64,000 bases of DNA from Climacteris rufus (lineage: Eukaryota; Chordata; Aves; Passeriformes; Climacteridae). Where the stretch lies: contig VZRZ01003207.1 in assembly GCA_013398175.1 (NCBI GenBank), forward strand, positions 78,725 through 142,724, in the 5' to 3' direction. Numbering within the stretch: position 1 is the first letter of the stretch; the number at the start of each line of letters is the position of its first letter. Below are positions 24,504 through 37,165 of the stretch, one piece after another. The notes beneath the pieces are model-generated. The model was not told the origin of the DNA. It saw only the letters and a list, made by a program, of their open reading frames with translations, and searched no databases. Both the position numbers and the translations under genes were made by a program.

Positions 24504-26631
24504 TATAACTGTAAAAAATAGTACAAAATTAAAAGTAGGGGGAAAAAGAATTTTTAAGATGCTTCTTAGGGAGTCCCACTAGGTTTTGATCATAACACAC
24601 CTTCCCAATCCACTCTGAAAGTAATTTTTACTTGCCAGTAGTGAAGGGACAAGGTTCCACATGAAACACACTTTTATGCCCAGATATACTCTGGGAAGCC
24701 ACAACTTCCCTCAAGGCTCCTGAAGCAGCAATAATCTTGTTTTCTTTGCACAGCTCCTGGCACATTTGAACCCAGTGCACAGCTGGTGCCTAAAGACACT
24801 ACTCCAAAATAAATCTGAAATGCAAATAACTTATTTAAACTATAATACAATCACATTTCTTTTTATAGTAATCATAAATCTCCTTCTTTATTATAATCAC
24901 ATCTTATCACATATAAAGTAATTTAATACAAGACCTACCTTCCTACATATTATTGCATTAAGGAAAGCAAACTTTTTCAGTGTTATTTATTTCCAGGAGG
25001 ATCTCCAGGAGGCACTCTGGCTCTGGAAGGATTGTGGCCTAACTTGTATTTTAAAATAAATTCTTTAGCCTCCATTAGGTAAGAGCTGTTAAATGAGCTT
25101 TAGTCAGAGCAAAGTGAAAAAGTCAGTGTAAGTGAAAAAGTTCCTGAACACCCAGAGCAATCTGGGAGATGACACGTAGGAGATACCCTGAAACCACACC
25201 AGTCCCACATCTTCCAGGAGATGGAAACAGACTGCCAAAACACATCTTTAATTCAGCTGAAATTTCAGTAAGTGTGCACACAACTGCTGCAAACAGGCTG
25301 CAAACCAGAGCAGCTCCAAGCCAAAGAGAGCTTGTGGGGTAAGGAGAACTTTGCAGGCTTTTCCCCACCAGCTTCCCCCAGTGGGCAGAACAAGCTGCCT
25401 CGACACTGCTGTGACTCCAATCTGAGCCTCTGGAGCTGCTGCAATTTGCAGTGATTGTTGAAGAGGGGAGGCTCTGGGCATGGAAGAGCCTTGAGCAGAG
25501 GCTGCCAGGAGCGTCCAGCCAAGGCAAGCGGGCGGTAACGCCGAGGGAGCGGAAAGCAAAGCGCTGCCCCAGCCAGCCAGGCTCCCCAAAGGGTGCCCAA
25601 CGCTGCCTTGTGGTTACCTGCCCCGCTCTCTGTTGCACAACAGGAGATCCCAACAGCCCCCAGTCTCTGTGGCACCACGGGTTAGTTCACCATTAGGAAC
25701 ATATTTTGCAACCCACATAATAAACACTTTATCCAACTTACTAAAACAAGCCCGGAGGCAAAATGAGTGTAAACACAGGCACAAAACTACTGATATGTGG
25801 ACAAATACTTGACAAAGTGAGGATCAGAATTTGCCAAGCGTCATTCTGAAAAGCCCATGGCTTTCTAAAACAAGCTTTGCTTTTTATCTTTGGTTTACCA
25901 AAGATTATGTGCAGCAGCCAATACAGTATCAAAGCTTAAACCTCAAGTCCCTGCAATCTCCTCCCCATCAAAACATTTCCCATGGTTTTATTAGCACTAC
26001 CAATGAAGTCAATGGGAGAAGAATCTGGCCAAAACCAAAACAAAACCCTCACACGCCATAATTTGCACAAAATGAGCAAAAGACTTGTGAGAAAGACAGT
26101 ATCACCTAGCAGGGAACCACAGATGTAATATGATCTATTACCAGTTCCATTCCCAACCAGAGGCTGATAAAAAAAGAATTAAAAGCAAAAAGAAATGTAA
26201 GAGAATAAACAACTCCAGCCCTCCTATTCACAGGAAAACCAAGGATTAGATGGGCAGATAAAGACACTGAAGCTCAGTGTGTCTGCAACAGGTACCAAGG
26301 ATAGAGATTTAATAAGGGTTGGAAAACCAGCTCGTGATCTGTCAGCAAAACCCCAGCACCTTTCTACTGAAAATCACTTTTGAACTGAATAAAGGATGGA
26401 GATTCTCCTCCACACTCTCCTTTAGTTGTGATGTATTGGTACAAACATTTTTTGTGTCTTTTACAGCAGCAGCCAGATCAGGTTCTAGCTGGGCTTTGGC
26501 CATTCTTGTTTTCTCCCTGCAAACCCTCTCAGCATCCTTCATCCTCCTGAGATGAGCTGAACCAGCAGAAGCTTTGCTTTCTTTTGCAACCACTCCAATG
26601 TTTGGTGGATGGAATTCCTGTCTGTGAATGG
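24504..26631. other. Unique noncoding DNA with a CpG-dense spot
   Basis: There is no recognisable gene. At 25508-25570 about seven CpGs cluster (words gcgggcggtaacgccg and agcggaaagcaaagcgc). All three minus-strand frames stay open across about 25265-25589, which reflects stop-poor base composition, not coding. A small 8-bp inverted repeat (ATCTTTGG-ttta-CCAAAGAT) lies at 25886-25905. Confidence 0.45.
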
Positions 26632-26651
26632 GTGTGCGTGTGTGTGTGTGT
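26632..26651. repeat. (GT)n microsatellite
   Basis: About ten GT units with one GC interruption. Simple repeat. Confidence 0.9.
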
Positions 26652-27985
26652 TATCAACACGCATGAGTAAGTGCATCGTACACTTTTATATAAGTGATTT
26701 AAACATGAATCAGGCATTCTCCAACTCAAATTCCTCAGGATCTAGGGAAGCTAAAGGCTGTCTCAGACACTGCTAAAGTGCAGTGAAACAGCTGTGGGCT
26801 TGGGATGCTACAAAAAGTTTGAATTATCAGCAAAGTTTGCAGCCTTACTTCTCCTGGCGATCCCACTCCACCGTGACATCCAAGGTCCTGTGTTTACAGC
26901 ATCCATAGCCAGGAGCTGCTTGGTGGAGCTTGTACTTGTCTAATTACAGCCTAGCAATTATAAGCAGAAATCCAAAGTATAAAATCAAACATTTTGGTCA
27001 GCTACAGAGAGTAGCTGAACACTGCATCAAGAAATAAAGTGTTTTGCAGTCTCCTCCAACAAATTCTCACTGTCCCACATGGTTCCACATTTTGGATGAG
27101 ACCAGTGCCACCAGCAGCAGGCTCTGAAACACCAACTTGTAATTCCAAACTTTATTTACAAATTCAGCTACAGAGTTTATTCACGGCAAGAAGTGCTTTG
27201 AACTTCTAAATGGCCAAGCTGAACAAAATGGTGGAAGCTTTCCCTTTGAATTTCTAAGGAGTTTACAGGCTGCTGGGTTTAGAAATCATGCTTCTTCATG
27301 AGAAGTAGACAAGAGGCTGCCTGAGGACATTGTTTATTAAAGCCTTTTGTTCAATTTACAAATTGAAACAAATAATTGTGGAGACATTTGCAGCTATGGA
27401 AAAAACGTGTTTACAAAGTGGAATAAAATACAGACTAAATACATTTGGATTATACTGGATCAAAACATATGAGTTTCTAACATAGCATAAAGGGAGGTCG
27501 ACGCTACGAGGACAGAGGGAAAGGCGCCACTGAGTCATGGATTTTATAACAATCTGGTCACTTGAAAGGCTTTGCAGAGTTTTACTCTCAGAGTCCTTAA
27601 CATGCAAGAATCTCAGAGCCACTCTCAGCAGTGATCAGCCCTTGAGAGCACAGACAATCCATCCTAGGGACACCCACCTGCTTCCAAGACATGACAGAAG
27701 CTTTCTAGGAGGTAAGAAAGCTCTCTGAGTTCTAGATAATATTCCACTGGAATATTTCTTGATGCTTTACTTGGGTTTTGGTTCAGTTTTCCTCATTTTG
27801 TTTCACATGTAAACTCTAAGTGCATTCAAAAACTGCAGAGCCATCTCCCCTCTGCTCCACATGACATTAAATGTCTTACACAGTGAGGTTGCCACCACTT
27901 GGAAGGTTATTCTGTAGTTTAATCTTGATGTTCTTGGGAAAATGTATTCTGGATACTGGATAAATAATTCTGATGGCCAATCTAC
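26652..27985. other. Unique noncoding DNA
   Basis: AT-rich unique sequence with no gene or repeat that I recognise. Confidence 0.5.
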
Positions 27986-28188
27986 AGAAGAATTTCTTCC
28001 CTGTGATGGTGGGGAGGCCCTGGCACAGGGTGCCCAGAGAAGCTGTGGCTGCCCCATCCCTGGAATTGTCCAAGGCCAGGTTGGATGGGGCTTGGAGCAC
28101 CCTGGGAGAGTGGAAGGTGTCCCTGCCCATGGCAGGGGGTGCAATGAGAGATGTTTAAGGTCCTTCCAACCCAAACCATTCTGGCATC
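27986..28188 (+). mobile_element. CR1: CR1 LINE 3'-end fragment (about 200 bp)
   Basis: Sense-orientation CR1. In order: 'agaatttcttccctgtgatg', 'gaggccctggcacaggg', 'gcccagagaagctgtggctg', 'ccaaggccaggttggatgg', 'gagtggaaggtgtccctgcc' and 'ccttccaacccaaaccattc'. It is close to the subfamily at 297-410 and 33741-33920. Similarity is high along the whole piece, so this may be one of the younger copies here. The tail octamers are missing after 'ccattctgg'. It has no coding part. Confidence 0.95.
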
Positions 28189-31100
28189 CTCTGACTTGGC
28201 ATGGAGCGAGGGAATTGTATCAGAGAGAAATCTCAAAAAGCCTCACCAAGGCAGGGGAATTAGATCAGTGGAAAAATGGCACAAGAGGGAAGAAGTGCTG
28301 TTCCTAACTGTGAGCTCTCAAAAGCTTATGTAAACAACAATTTCCTATAATATCTTAATTAATAGCACGATGACAGAATCAAGCGCTGTCCGTAACACTG
28401 ATGGGAATTTCCAACAAAAGATATCTATCACCATTAAAAGAAGGAACAGAATTAATCAACCAAATTGTTCTGTAGTTTACAAACTCTATGCAAAGGAAAA
28501 GAGCCATTACTACGAATGGAATACCATGACTAAGGATCTCTTAGTAGCACAGAAGTATTTTCTTAACATCAGTAAAGTATGTTAACTAATATTATATTTA
28601 GTTAGCTGAACTCCTCCGGGGATTAAAGGCCCACTGTGCCTAACAAAACTTTGTCTTGAAACAGCCTAGCAAATGTTATTTTAGCACAGAGTATTTGATA
28701 GCTAATCATGCTATAAAACTATAAAATAAAGTTGTGTTTATTGGTACAATTAATCCCTCCATAGCCCACAGGGCCACAAAAGAAAATGGGGGGATGAGGG
28801 AGTTCAAACCAGGGGGGTGGGGTGAGAAAGAAGGGATTATTGGGAACAGGGGAGGACCAGGATTGAAGCAGTGGATGTGACTTTGGGGAACTATTATTAT
28901 TATTATTCCAGTTGTAATCAAGAACACCATCTCCATCTGGGAGTGCCTGAGAGAGAGAAAAGGTAAATTTCTAGAAACTTCTCCCCCAACCACAGCTAAA
29001 TGTGTCACTGCACAGAACATCCCCACCCCACTCCAATAAATAGATACCCCAAGATAATGCAAATCACAATTCTTCCCCGCTGCCTTTCAAAGCTTTTCCA
29101 GCTATGAACAATCTGGAGCAAAGCATGAGAGAAAAAACCCTTTCTGTGATAGAAGAAACATATGCTTGAAATCTAGAGAGCACGTTAATTGTGGTTAATA
29201 TGTGAATCAAATTAGGAATGTAAACAACACCAACACTCAGAGCCTATGCAGTGACTTCCTATTTTCATTTTTACAGCTTTGGCATTAATAACCAGCAATT
29301 GCTTACAGTTGCCAAAGGCTTCTCCTGCACCTCCAACAGAGGTTACTGGATACTAATGGAGAGCAAATGTTTATAAGCCAGAATGTGCACTGCCTTTATC
29401 TTGAATAAAATAAATAATCTACCTGAGAACAAGAGGGAGAAAACTGCAAGTTTAAATAAAACAAAATTTTATACCACTTTGCACTAGTCTATGTAGAGCA
29501 TGATGAGGGAGAATAGTCAGGAGTTTACTGTGAATCCCTTCACTATGCCTTTGGGATGGATATTTTATGCACAAAGAGCTATAAATCTCCCCTGATTTAT
29601 GCACTGATCCACAGAACCCCAAATCACCTTTGGGGTAACGATCTAGTCCCAAACTCCAAAGGAATTCAGCCCACAGAGACCTGGTTGGTTCTCCTAAAGC
29701 CACACAGCACGTCAGGACCAAGGCTGGCAGCACAACCTCTGGGTCAGAGGTTTCCTCTGTTTCCTCCCATATTTTTTACAGGAAAAAAACCTCTTCCATA
29801 GATTTTGCAACAAATACCATTTGCATTTTTAAGGGTGATTAACCACATATACATAACTTTTTCATCTGTAAGAAATGCCTATAATTGCAATGAGGAAAAG
29901 GGGAAATAAATGATAAACAGCATATGGTGTGTTTGTGCATTCCTTATCTTAAATTCCAAACTGGATTAAATACAGGAGACCTCTGCTAACCCCACCTCAT
30001 GTCACTGTGTGGGATTTGGGATCACTACTTACTACTCCCATGGCAGGGGCACCTGGTGGTCCCAGCCCAAGCAAATGTTTTAGACATTTTATCAATACAG
30101 TCCAGAATTCAGGCCCCAAACACCCCACTATGAAACTGGGAGGAGAAACTACAGGTGGCAAAAACAGCACAGAGATCTGCCAATCCCACAAGGTAAGAGT
30201 GAGACAGGCCTGATGATTGGCCTGGCAAGTGACAATCACAGACACTTCAGCATCCTCAGACACTTGTTGGACTGGCCACGGGCTCAGGTTAATATTTGTA
30301 TTAAGGAAAAGCTCTTTGGTTCAGTTGGGATTAGACAAATGTTGTGTGAAGTGCTGTGCAAGCAAGCAGGGAACAAAAGCTCTTCTCATCCTCCAAAATT
30401 ACAGCAAGTATTTGTATTACTATCACAAGAAATTGAAATTACAAATAGTATTTCCAGCACAGCACCTCTGAACACAGAACAGCAGCTCCTCAGTGCTGTT
30501 GGTGGTATCAGTCTGTGGACAAAGTCAGTGCTAGCAACAATTAATATGCAGGAAAAATTGATAGATGGTGATTTTTCTAAAATAAATCATTGTTTGATGG
30601 AGTTGTTGCATGAATTCGAAAGATAAAAAATAAACTCCTGGGATGGAAATAAACACAGCGCTTTAAATGAACCTAATAACATGCAAGTAATGAGTTTGGA
30701 AAACAGATGTGGGAAAAGGCAAGGCAAGGCTACAATACACTCCACGCAATCTGGGGAGGAATGATAAAAAAATTTACAAGCTGTTTTGAGTCCTGAATAA
30801 AAGGGGTAATCAAGGCAGGCTGGGCTCTGAGCGGGACGGGCACAGCATCCTGCAGCAGAGACTAAGCAGAACACCTCACCCTCCTGGACCGTGTGCCCAG
30901 GCTTTCCCGTGCTGCTGGAGCTCCAGTTCCTGTTCCAGTGCCTAATTCCTGCTTCAGCAGTCCATAACTCACAGCATGTACTGTAAGGCCTTGCCACCCT
31001 CTCTTTCCCCCTTGTTTGTTTGATCTCTGACTTTCTGCTGGGGCACAATCTCTTTGTGCGCTGACAACCAGAGGGGCAGGAAGGTAAACAGCAAGAAAAA

Positions 31101-33740
31101 CAAAAATCAAACCAAAATGCAATGTAAGATCCTAAAGAAGGATGCTTCACTGCAAGAGAAAGCACACACAGAGATTATTTCCACGCTGCCCAGTTGCCTC
31201 TCCTGTTGATCATGATTTATAACATCTCTGCAAGAGAGCCGTCGGTTCACGGAGGACGTTCCTCCGTACAAAGTGGTTCTCAAAATGGCACTGTGAGAAA
31301 ACTCCCCTCTGCAGTTGTTTTACTTTTGCCTCTGAAAAGCTTTCAAATTGAACTGCTAAAGTTCAGCCAGCATCTAATTTTAACCGTGAGTTCCAGGAGA
31401 GAGTAAAGCTGGTGGGAAGATTACAGAGTTCCTTGAAGCTCTGACCTACAACAGGAAGAGAGTTGTCAGCCTTCATGTCTCTCACTCTAAATCCCAAGGG
31501 AAACAACACTGGCAGAATGTTTTATAACACGTTCCCACTGTAAAATTTTGTATTTGAGAAATATGATGCTTGCTCACTCCTTCTCCTAGACCTTTGGTGT
31601 GTCAGAAAAACAGATGACCTTAAATGAGTAATTTTAGTTTTGCCTTTACACCGCGGTTCGGGTACTCAGGGTTCACAGGGCTCTGTTTACAAAATCACAG
31701 AGAACTGATACTACACAAGAGCAACACATGCACCCACACCTTTAAAATATTAGCAAGGAGCTGGCAGCTTGTAGCAATGTAATAAGGCCTTTTTTTCTGC
31801 CTTCTCAGGTTAACTGTATAACTCAAGAAATACCCCCACGGAAGGCTGCAATCTGGGATTTTCATAAGGAAGGCTGAAAGGCTTCTGTCAAAGGGCCAAA
31901 AAGCAGCATCTGCAAAAGAGCTCAGGAAAGAGAAATTAAAAATAAAATAATTGGATTATGATCTCTCAGCTAATGAAATCAGATATACTGTTTTTCTCCG
32001 AGTCATGGATTTTAGACAATGCACAGTGGTACAAGTCTGGATCCTTCCACACTGCTCCAACTGCCCAAAGGATCAGGATTTCAGGTGTTGCACAACATCA
32101 GGAAGCAAACCAGCAATACAGCAAAGAAGCTGAATACATTTTCATCCTGACAGTAATGAAGGTGTGGTGACAAATAACCAGGAACTGGGCAGGATATGAA
32201 TAATAAATATGGGAAAACTGTTATTCCAGTAGTAGCTCTTTGAGTACACAGACAGCTGAAGGAATCCAGTCACCCTGGATCAGCTTAAAAAACACTTTTT
32301 CCCTGCTCCTTCCCACTCCTCAGCTTTTCAGTCCCTGGGAATGATGCCTTGAGAGCTGAAGCCCAATGAGGGGAAGCAGAGGAACCCCAGAGCCCTGAGC
32401 AAACCCACATTCCCTGGCTCCCAGCGCAGCACTTGGGATCTGAGCACGGCCGGGTGGGAGCAGAGGCAGGAGCAGCTCCTGAACTTTCTCCTCTCCTCCA
32501 TTCCTGCAGATAATGAAATCCAGAAACACCATTCTGGGACACAGTTGTTACAGACCTCACATTATCTGCTGTTGACCCTCAACTGAGACGTCTCTTAGTC
32601 AGGGATGATGATTTTTGCGCTCATGAATAATTAGTTTTGCTGGTTTTAAGGAAAAAAAAAAGCGTATCTTTTAATCAGAATCTAAATGAAAAAATGCTAA
32701 AAGCTATTCCCCAACATCTGCCAGTTGAGCATAGATTTAGAAATAAAAATCAAGAGGTATAGACTCATCTCAGGGAATTATGTGTTCAAATCCTCATTTA
32801 TGGAGATGAGAATGGAAGTGTTAACGTTCGGAGTCTTCTGCTGCATATCCGAGGCATTAGGGTGGCTTAATGAGTCACTGTCTGAAACCAAGAACAAGCT
32901 GAAGTTCCCCTCTCACATGCACACACTGAATTTTGTGTATAATTACTCAGTTCTGAGTAACAACAATTTATTAGATTTTCCCATCAAACGTACGAGTTCC
33001 TAATGTACAACATGTTACAAATACCCAGGGCTCTTTCCAAGAAAAGGCAGGAGTTTTTAGTGACCCAAGCATTGGATGGAACCGTGCACTTCATCCCCCC
33101 ATTTCTCTATAAAAATATTTTTGAGGTGAACTTAGTGGCTGTGAAAAGTAGATTTTTCTAACCAAGGGATCAATTTCTAAGGGCAAAAGAGTGATTTGAG
33201 AGCCCTGAAAACAGCCTGTACAAATGATCAGTATTTACTTATACAGTAAAATAAAGCACAGCCAAAAGACAATTCTCAAAAAGGAGTGACTGGAGAGTAA
33301 TTGTGTTCCCTTTGTAAAATATACCATTGCAGCACTGCAGAAAAATAAAGTTTCTCTGTTGTATTATTCTCCCTAACACAGAGCAGGCTGCCAGGGGAAA
33401 AGGGGGAAATGTGGATGACAGGGATACTGAAGAAGGACACCGTGTGCTAGGCCAGCAGTGTGTCCCATTTTGACCTTTTCCTAATGGAGAACACCAATGA
33501 GACGGTCCCCAGGAGTGCCAGAAGTCACAAAATTATGAACTGAACTAACTCTGGGCCAATGCTGTTTTCCCTCATTACTGTGATTACAAAAAGCAGCAGG
33601 ATTATCACATGGAGGAAATACTTTGGGATGAGAAGGAGAATTTGCAGGGTTGTGTGCAGAGGTTCTTGCAGTGGATAAACCACGCTGAGGGCGGGAGAGA
33701 AGCTCAAGCACCTTTTTGCCCTGGCAGCCTCTCCATGACT
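28189..33740. other. Unique noncoding DNA
   Basis: There is no recognisable gene. An ATT/TAT trinucleotide run lies at 28892-28908. The longest open frame of the window (about 192 codons, minus, 30587-31165) lies here. It has no domain, no second exon that I can support and a Cys/Ser/Leu-rich random look. The part 32620-33020 is AT-rich with no repeat. Confidence 0.45.
28892..28908. repeat. (TAT)n microsatellite
   Basis: Five to six TAT units. Simple repeat. Confidence 0.85.
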
Positions 33741-33920
33741 TCCGCTATCCCAGGTTGCTCCAACCTGGCCTTGGACACTTCCAGGGATGGGGCAGCCACA
33801 GCTTCTCTGGGCAACTGTGCCAGGGCCTCGGGGGGAACAATTTCTTGCATATACCTGATGTAAATCCACCCTCTTTCAGCTGCAGGCCTTTCCCCTCTGC
33901 CCCATCACTGCCTGTCCCAT
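33741..33920 (-). mobile_element. CR1: CR1 LINE fragment lacking its 3' tail
   Basis: On plus, the reverse complement of CR1 reads 'tatcccaggttgctccaacc', 'ggccttggacacttccaggg', 'ggggcagccacagcttctct', 'gtgccagggcctc', then 'ccaccctctttcagctgc' and 'ctctgccccatcactgcctg'. The segment that would hold the last ~90 bp of the element (tail and 'ttggaa...acct' block) is absent on the left. The copy has therefore lost its 3' end or been cut by a later rearrangement. It extends further into the element than most other fragments here. It has no open coding part. Confidence 0.9.
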
Positions 33921-34320
33921 TTAGCACGGCCCTTGGGACAACATCCTCGTGCTGCTCCAGCGGGAGGTGCAGCTGGCACAGGCCTGGGCGAGGCAGAGGA
34001 TGAGGAGCAGAGGGATGAGGGTGCCACGTCCCATCCTGCATCGCACCGGCCGTGCCCCGGGCAGCGGGACCGCGCCGCCGCTCCATTCCCAGGCCTGTTT
34101 TATTTATCCATTTCTATTTTAATAAGCTGCCTGTTCCCTCGGCCCCGGCGTGCCTCCCTCCCCCTGGAGCCCTGGGTTATGTGAAAATGCGTGTGCCAAG
34201 CGGCGGGGGCGTGGTGGGGCTCCTGGCTCGCCGGGACTTGCTCCTGACGTACTGTGTGGTCAAGGAGCCGGGACTGGGGGGCCTGAACGAGGGCCAAGCC
34301 TTGCACTTCAGCTTCCTGAC
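33921..34320. promoter_or_regulatory. GC- and CpG-rich patch
   Basis: This roughly 300-bp stretch, mainly 34020-34300, is clearly GC-richer than its surroundings. CpGs cluster at 34040-34085 (words accggccgtg, cgcgccgccgc) and at 34140-34235 (cggcgtg, gcggcggggg, ctcgccgggac). An AT-rich insert (ttttatttatcc ... ttttaataagc) splits it at about 34097-34130. It could be a small CpG island or an unmethylated enhancer. Open frames here have no domain. No TATA box or transcript evidence is available from sequence alone. Confidence 0.35.
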
Positions 34321-36412
34321 CTGGCAGCCATTCAGAGAGACCCTGCTAAGTGCTATTTCCTAAATACACCAGCTTTTCATAACAATCTTACCACATTGCT
34401 TTCCTTTACAAGCTCTCTTAAAAGAGAACTGGACTCCTTCTGGTTAATCTACACAGACTGCATTTGGAAGCCATCAGAAACTGAACTGTAAACAAAACGT
34501 TATTAATGTGTTGTAATCTGCCCTCAATGTTCCAGATGAAAAGAAAATGTTTTATAGTTTTGGAGTATACATTTTAATTGCCTTTTAAGAGTGCATATAC
34601 TTTTAGTGCTCTCTGTTATAAAATTGCAGTATCTGTTTCTTGATAACTGTTGAATGATCTCAGCTATTTTTATTAGGTTTTCTCCCCCACCCTGGTCCCC
34701 TTCCTTAAGCTACCACCACTGGAAAGCTTTTCCAAACCGTTCCTGATACTAGGCTGGCAAAAAGTTCCATGTCTAAGATAAACTCCATTATAAACAACTC
34801 CTTTACAACATCCCCTCACTATAAAAACACTCGGATCTAGAAAATTAGTTCTTTAAATGAACTTAGAATCCAGTTACTTTCAGTAAAAATCTGAACTAAA
34901 TAAGGATAAACCGTATTTCCCAGATTTTCAGCCCTTCCCTGCTTGGTTTGCTCTTGGTGCCTTGTTCCTGTCATGGCTGGAAGAGCTTGGCTTGGGAAGG
35001 GATACAGAAATTCAGCACTGGAGATGTCAAGGCTGTCCCCAGAGCTGGCAGAAGGAGCCTGGCAGTGTCCCAGCCCAAGCCACCAGGTGAAGGTGGGTTC
35101 ATGGTAAGATCCTGCCTGAGCTGTAACCCCAAATTCCTCATGCCATAATTCCCCCCTGGAAGTGGTGAGCAGAGTTTAGGAGGTTTTGTTGTGCTGTCTT
35201 CCCTCGAAAAAAACACTGCCTTGTACAAGAAAGTCTTTTAGTACTTCTGGGATAAATGGGAAAGGGATCACAAAGTTACCTGGCAGACTGTCCAGGTATC
35301 TCCTTACTAGAAAAGTAAAATGGTAAAATAAATAGAAATCTGGGGTCATAAATCAAACCATGGGGTTTGTTGTTCATTAAGCTGCAGTTTCAGAAGGTGA
35401 AGGAAACCCTTAAAATACTCAATTCCAGGAAATATCGGCATCTGGACATCACTGTTCCCCTGTTTGTATCAACAAATGTGCTAGAAAAGAATGGCTCAGC
35501 TACCCAGTTTTAGCTGTGCACTCCTAAAATCCCAAATCCTGATCTCCTTGCATTTGGTTCTTACACACCTCCACTATTAGTTTCTTTTCAGGGCAATTAA
35601 CTTTCTCAACAGCCCAAACTCTACCTCCAACTCCATCCCTGATGTCTCCAACACTTCCCTAATACCTTTTTGACTTGCAAGATACTATTACTTGATACAA
35701 CACAGGCCAGGATACTTCACAGTGGGAACTGCATCCAGTGCCCAGAGAACAATCACTTTTCAATGTTTTCCTCTCAGACAATTAAAATATTTGAAGTGGC
35801 AAAGCCCCTCTCTCATGTTGGATTGGGATTCACATCATGCAAGGGAACTACAGTTTATTGTCACTCTTTCAAGTTCTTTTTATCTTCAAAATTATCAGCG
35901 CCCGTAATTTTTTTTATGTTGTTTTTAAAAACATTTTTTAGTATGCAGATGTGCTTGTGAAGATTAATGGACTGGGAACACTGAAATCTTGTATTAATCA
36001 ACTACAAGGGAAGGCAACTGCTGAGTAAAATTTTCCACAGTGCTGCACACAGGAGTTTATCCAGAGAGCTCCTTGTCTTGGAGGAGCCTTCTCTGAGTTC
36101 TGCACTGAGACCAGCCATGGGTGACTCTTCCTGCTGAACTGTTCCCTGAGCACTGAACAAGCCACACTATGGGGAACCCTCTCAAGTGTTTATCATGGTC
36201 CCTCTTATCAAAAATAGCTGGTTTGTTCCATGTGCCAGTTAATCTGTTGGCTCTGTGATGGAAACCATCCCTCCAGAAGTGCAACTGCACACTGACCTCA
36301 GCCAAGGGGTGCAGAGCCACGAGAAGCCTGAGCCCCAGGAATCAGCAAAGTTCTCCTCAAGAGGATATTCCCCCCATTACCTGGCAGAGACAGTCTCATC
36401 ACAGAGGGGAAC
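34321..36412. other. Unique noncoding DNA
   Basis: No gene or repeat that I recognise. It is AT-rich at 34480-34680 and 35850-36010, with mixed composition elsewhere. Confidence 0.5.
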
Positions 36413-36830
36413 AGAGCTGGGAAAAGGTCTGGAGCACCAGGAGCGACTGGGGGAGCTGGGGGAGCTCAGCCTGGAAAAAAGGAGGCTCAGGGGGCACCTT
36501 CTGCTGTGCACAACTCCCTGACAGGAGGCTGGAGTGAGGTGGGGTCAGTCCCTTCTCCCAGGTAACAAACAATAGGATGAGAGGAAATGGCCTCAAGCTG
36601 CACCAGGAGAGGTTCAGGTTTGATCTTTGGGAAAATTCCTTCACTAGAAGGGTTGTCCAGCCCTGGCACAGCTGCCCAGGGCAGAGGTGCAGTCCCCATC
36701 CCTGGAGGGATTTAAATGCTGTGTGGAAGTGGCACCTGGGGACAGGGGTTAGTGGTGGCCTTGGCAGTGCTGGGGAATGGTTGGACTCCACGATCTTAGA
36801 GGTATTTTCCAATTTAAATTATTCCATAGC
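36413..36830 (+). mobile_element. CR1: CR1 LINE 3'-end fragment (about 420 bp, longest here)
   Basis: A long sense CR1 piece. In order: 'aaggtctggagcaccaggag', 'cagcctggaaaaaaggaggc', 'acaactccctgacaggaggc', 'ataggatgagaggaaatggc', 'cctcaagctgcaccagga', 'ggttgtccagccctggcac', 'ccccatccctggagggattt' and 'ttagtggtggccttggcagt', ending at 'attattccatagc'. It includes the region that in full CR1 encodes the very C-terminal end of the reverse-transcriptase protein plus the 3' UTR, but the frame is broken and carries no complete domain. Its 3' part is the same general type as 18983-19185 and 57852-58018. An overlapping open frame on the minus strand is an antisense shadow. Confidence 0.95.
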
Positions 36831-36939
36831 TCTAAATACTTTAAATACAGATCATACAGAGGTAAATTTGCTTTCTGCAACAGGATAATGAAAAGAACCC
36901 TACCTCAAACCAGGGACTGAGAGCAGTGTGCGTGCACAC
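36831..36939. other. Short unique spacer
   Basis: Unique sequence between the CR1 copy and the TAAT-rich element. Nothing recognised. Confidence 0.5.
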
Positions 36940-37165
36940 ATTTCATTAACGGATAGGTTAATTACACCAATTTCATTACTAATTGGATCAGTTAAAACCT
37001 GCTGCATTGGAAGTCTCTTGGCAGAGAGAAACGTCACCATAATTACAAAAACAACTGGTTTCTCCAGTTACGTAATCCCACCAATTAAGTAATTCCTCCA
37101 CGTGTAAAGCAAACCCAACCCGAGCCATTTGGGCACTTTTGACTCATTTTAGGCAATGTGCTACT
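36940..37165. promoter_or_regulatory. Candidate conserved noncoding element (TAAT-rich, E-box, AP-1)
   Basis: Homeodomain-type TAAT/ATTA cores are packed here: ttaattac at about 36958, attactaattgg at 36975, ataattac at 37040, and caattaagtaatt at about 37082. A perfect E-box CACGTG lies at 37099-37104 and an AP-1 word TGACTCA at 37140-37146. It is free of repeats. Such clusters are typical of distal developmental enhancers in vertebrates, but AT-rich DNA also yields TAAT words by chance. Conservation cannot be judged from one sequence. Confidence 0.3.

Noticed and set aside
30587..31165. Longest open frame of the window (about 192 codons, minus strand)
   Set aside because: It has no domain, signal peptide or plausible exon partners. 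One frame of this length is about what chance gives in 64 kb read in six frames.
36399..36812. 137-codon minus frame
   Set aside because: It is an antisense shadow of the CR1 fragment at 36413-36830.
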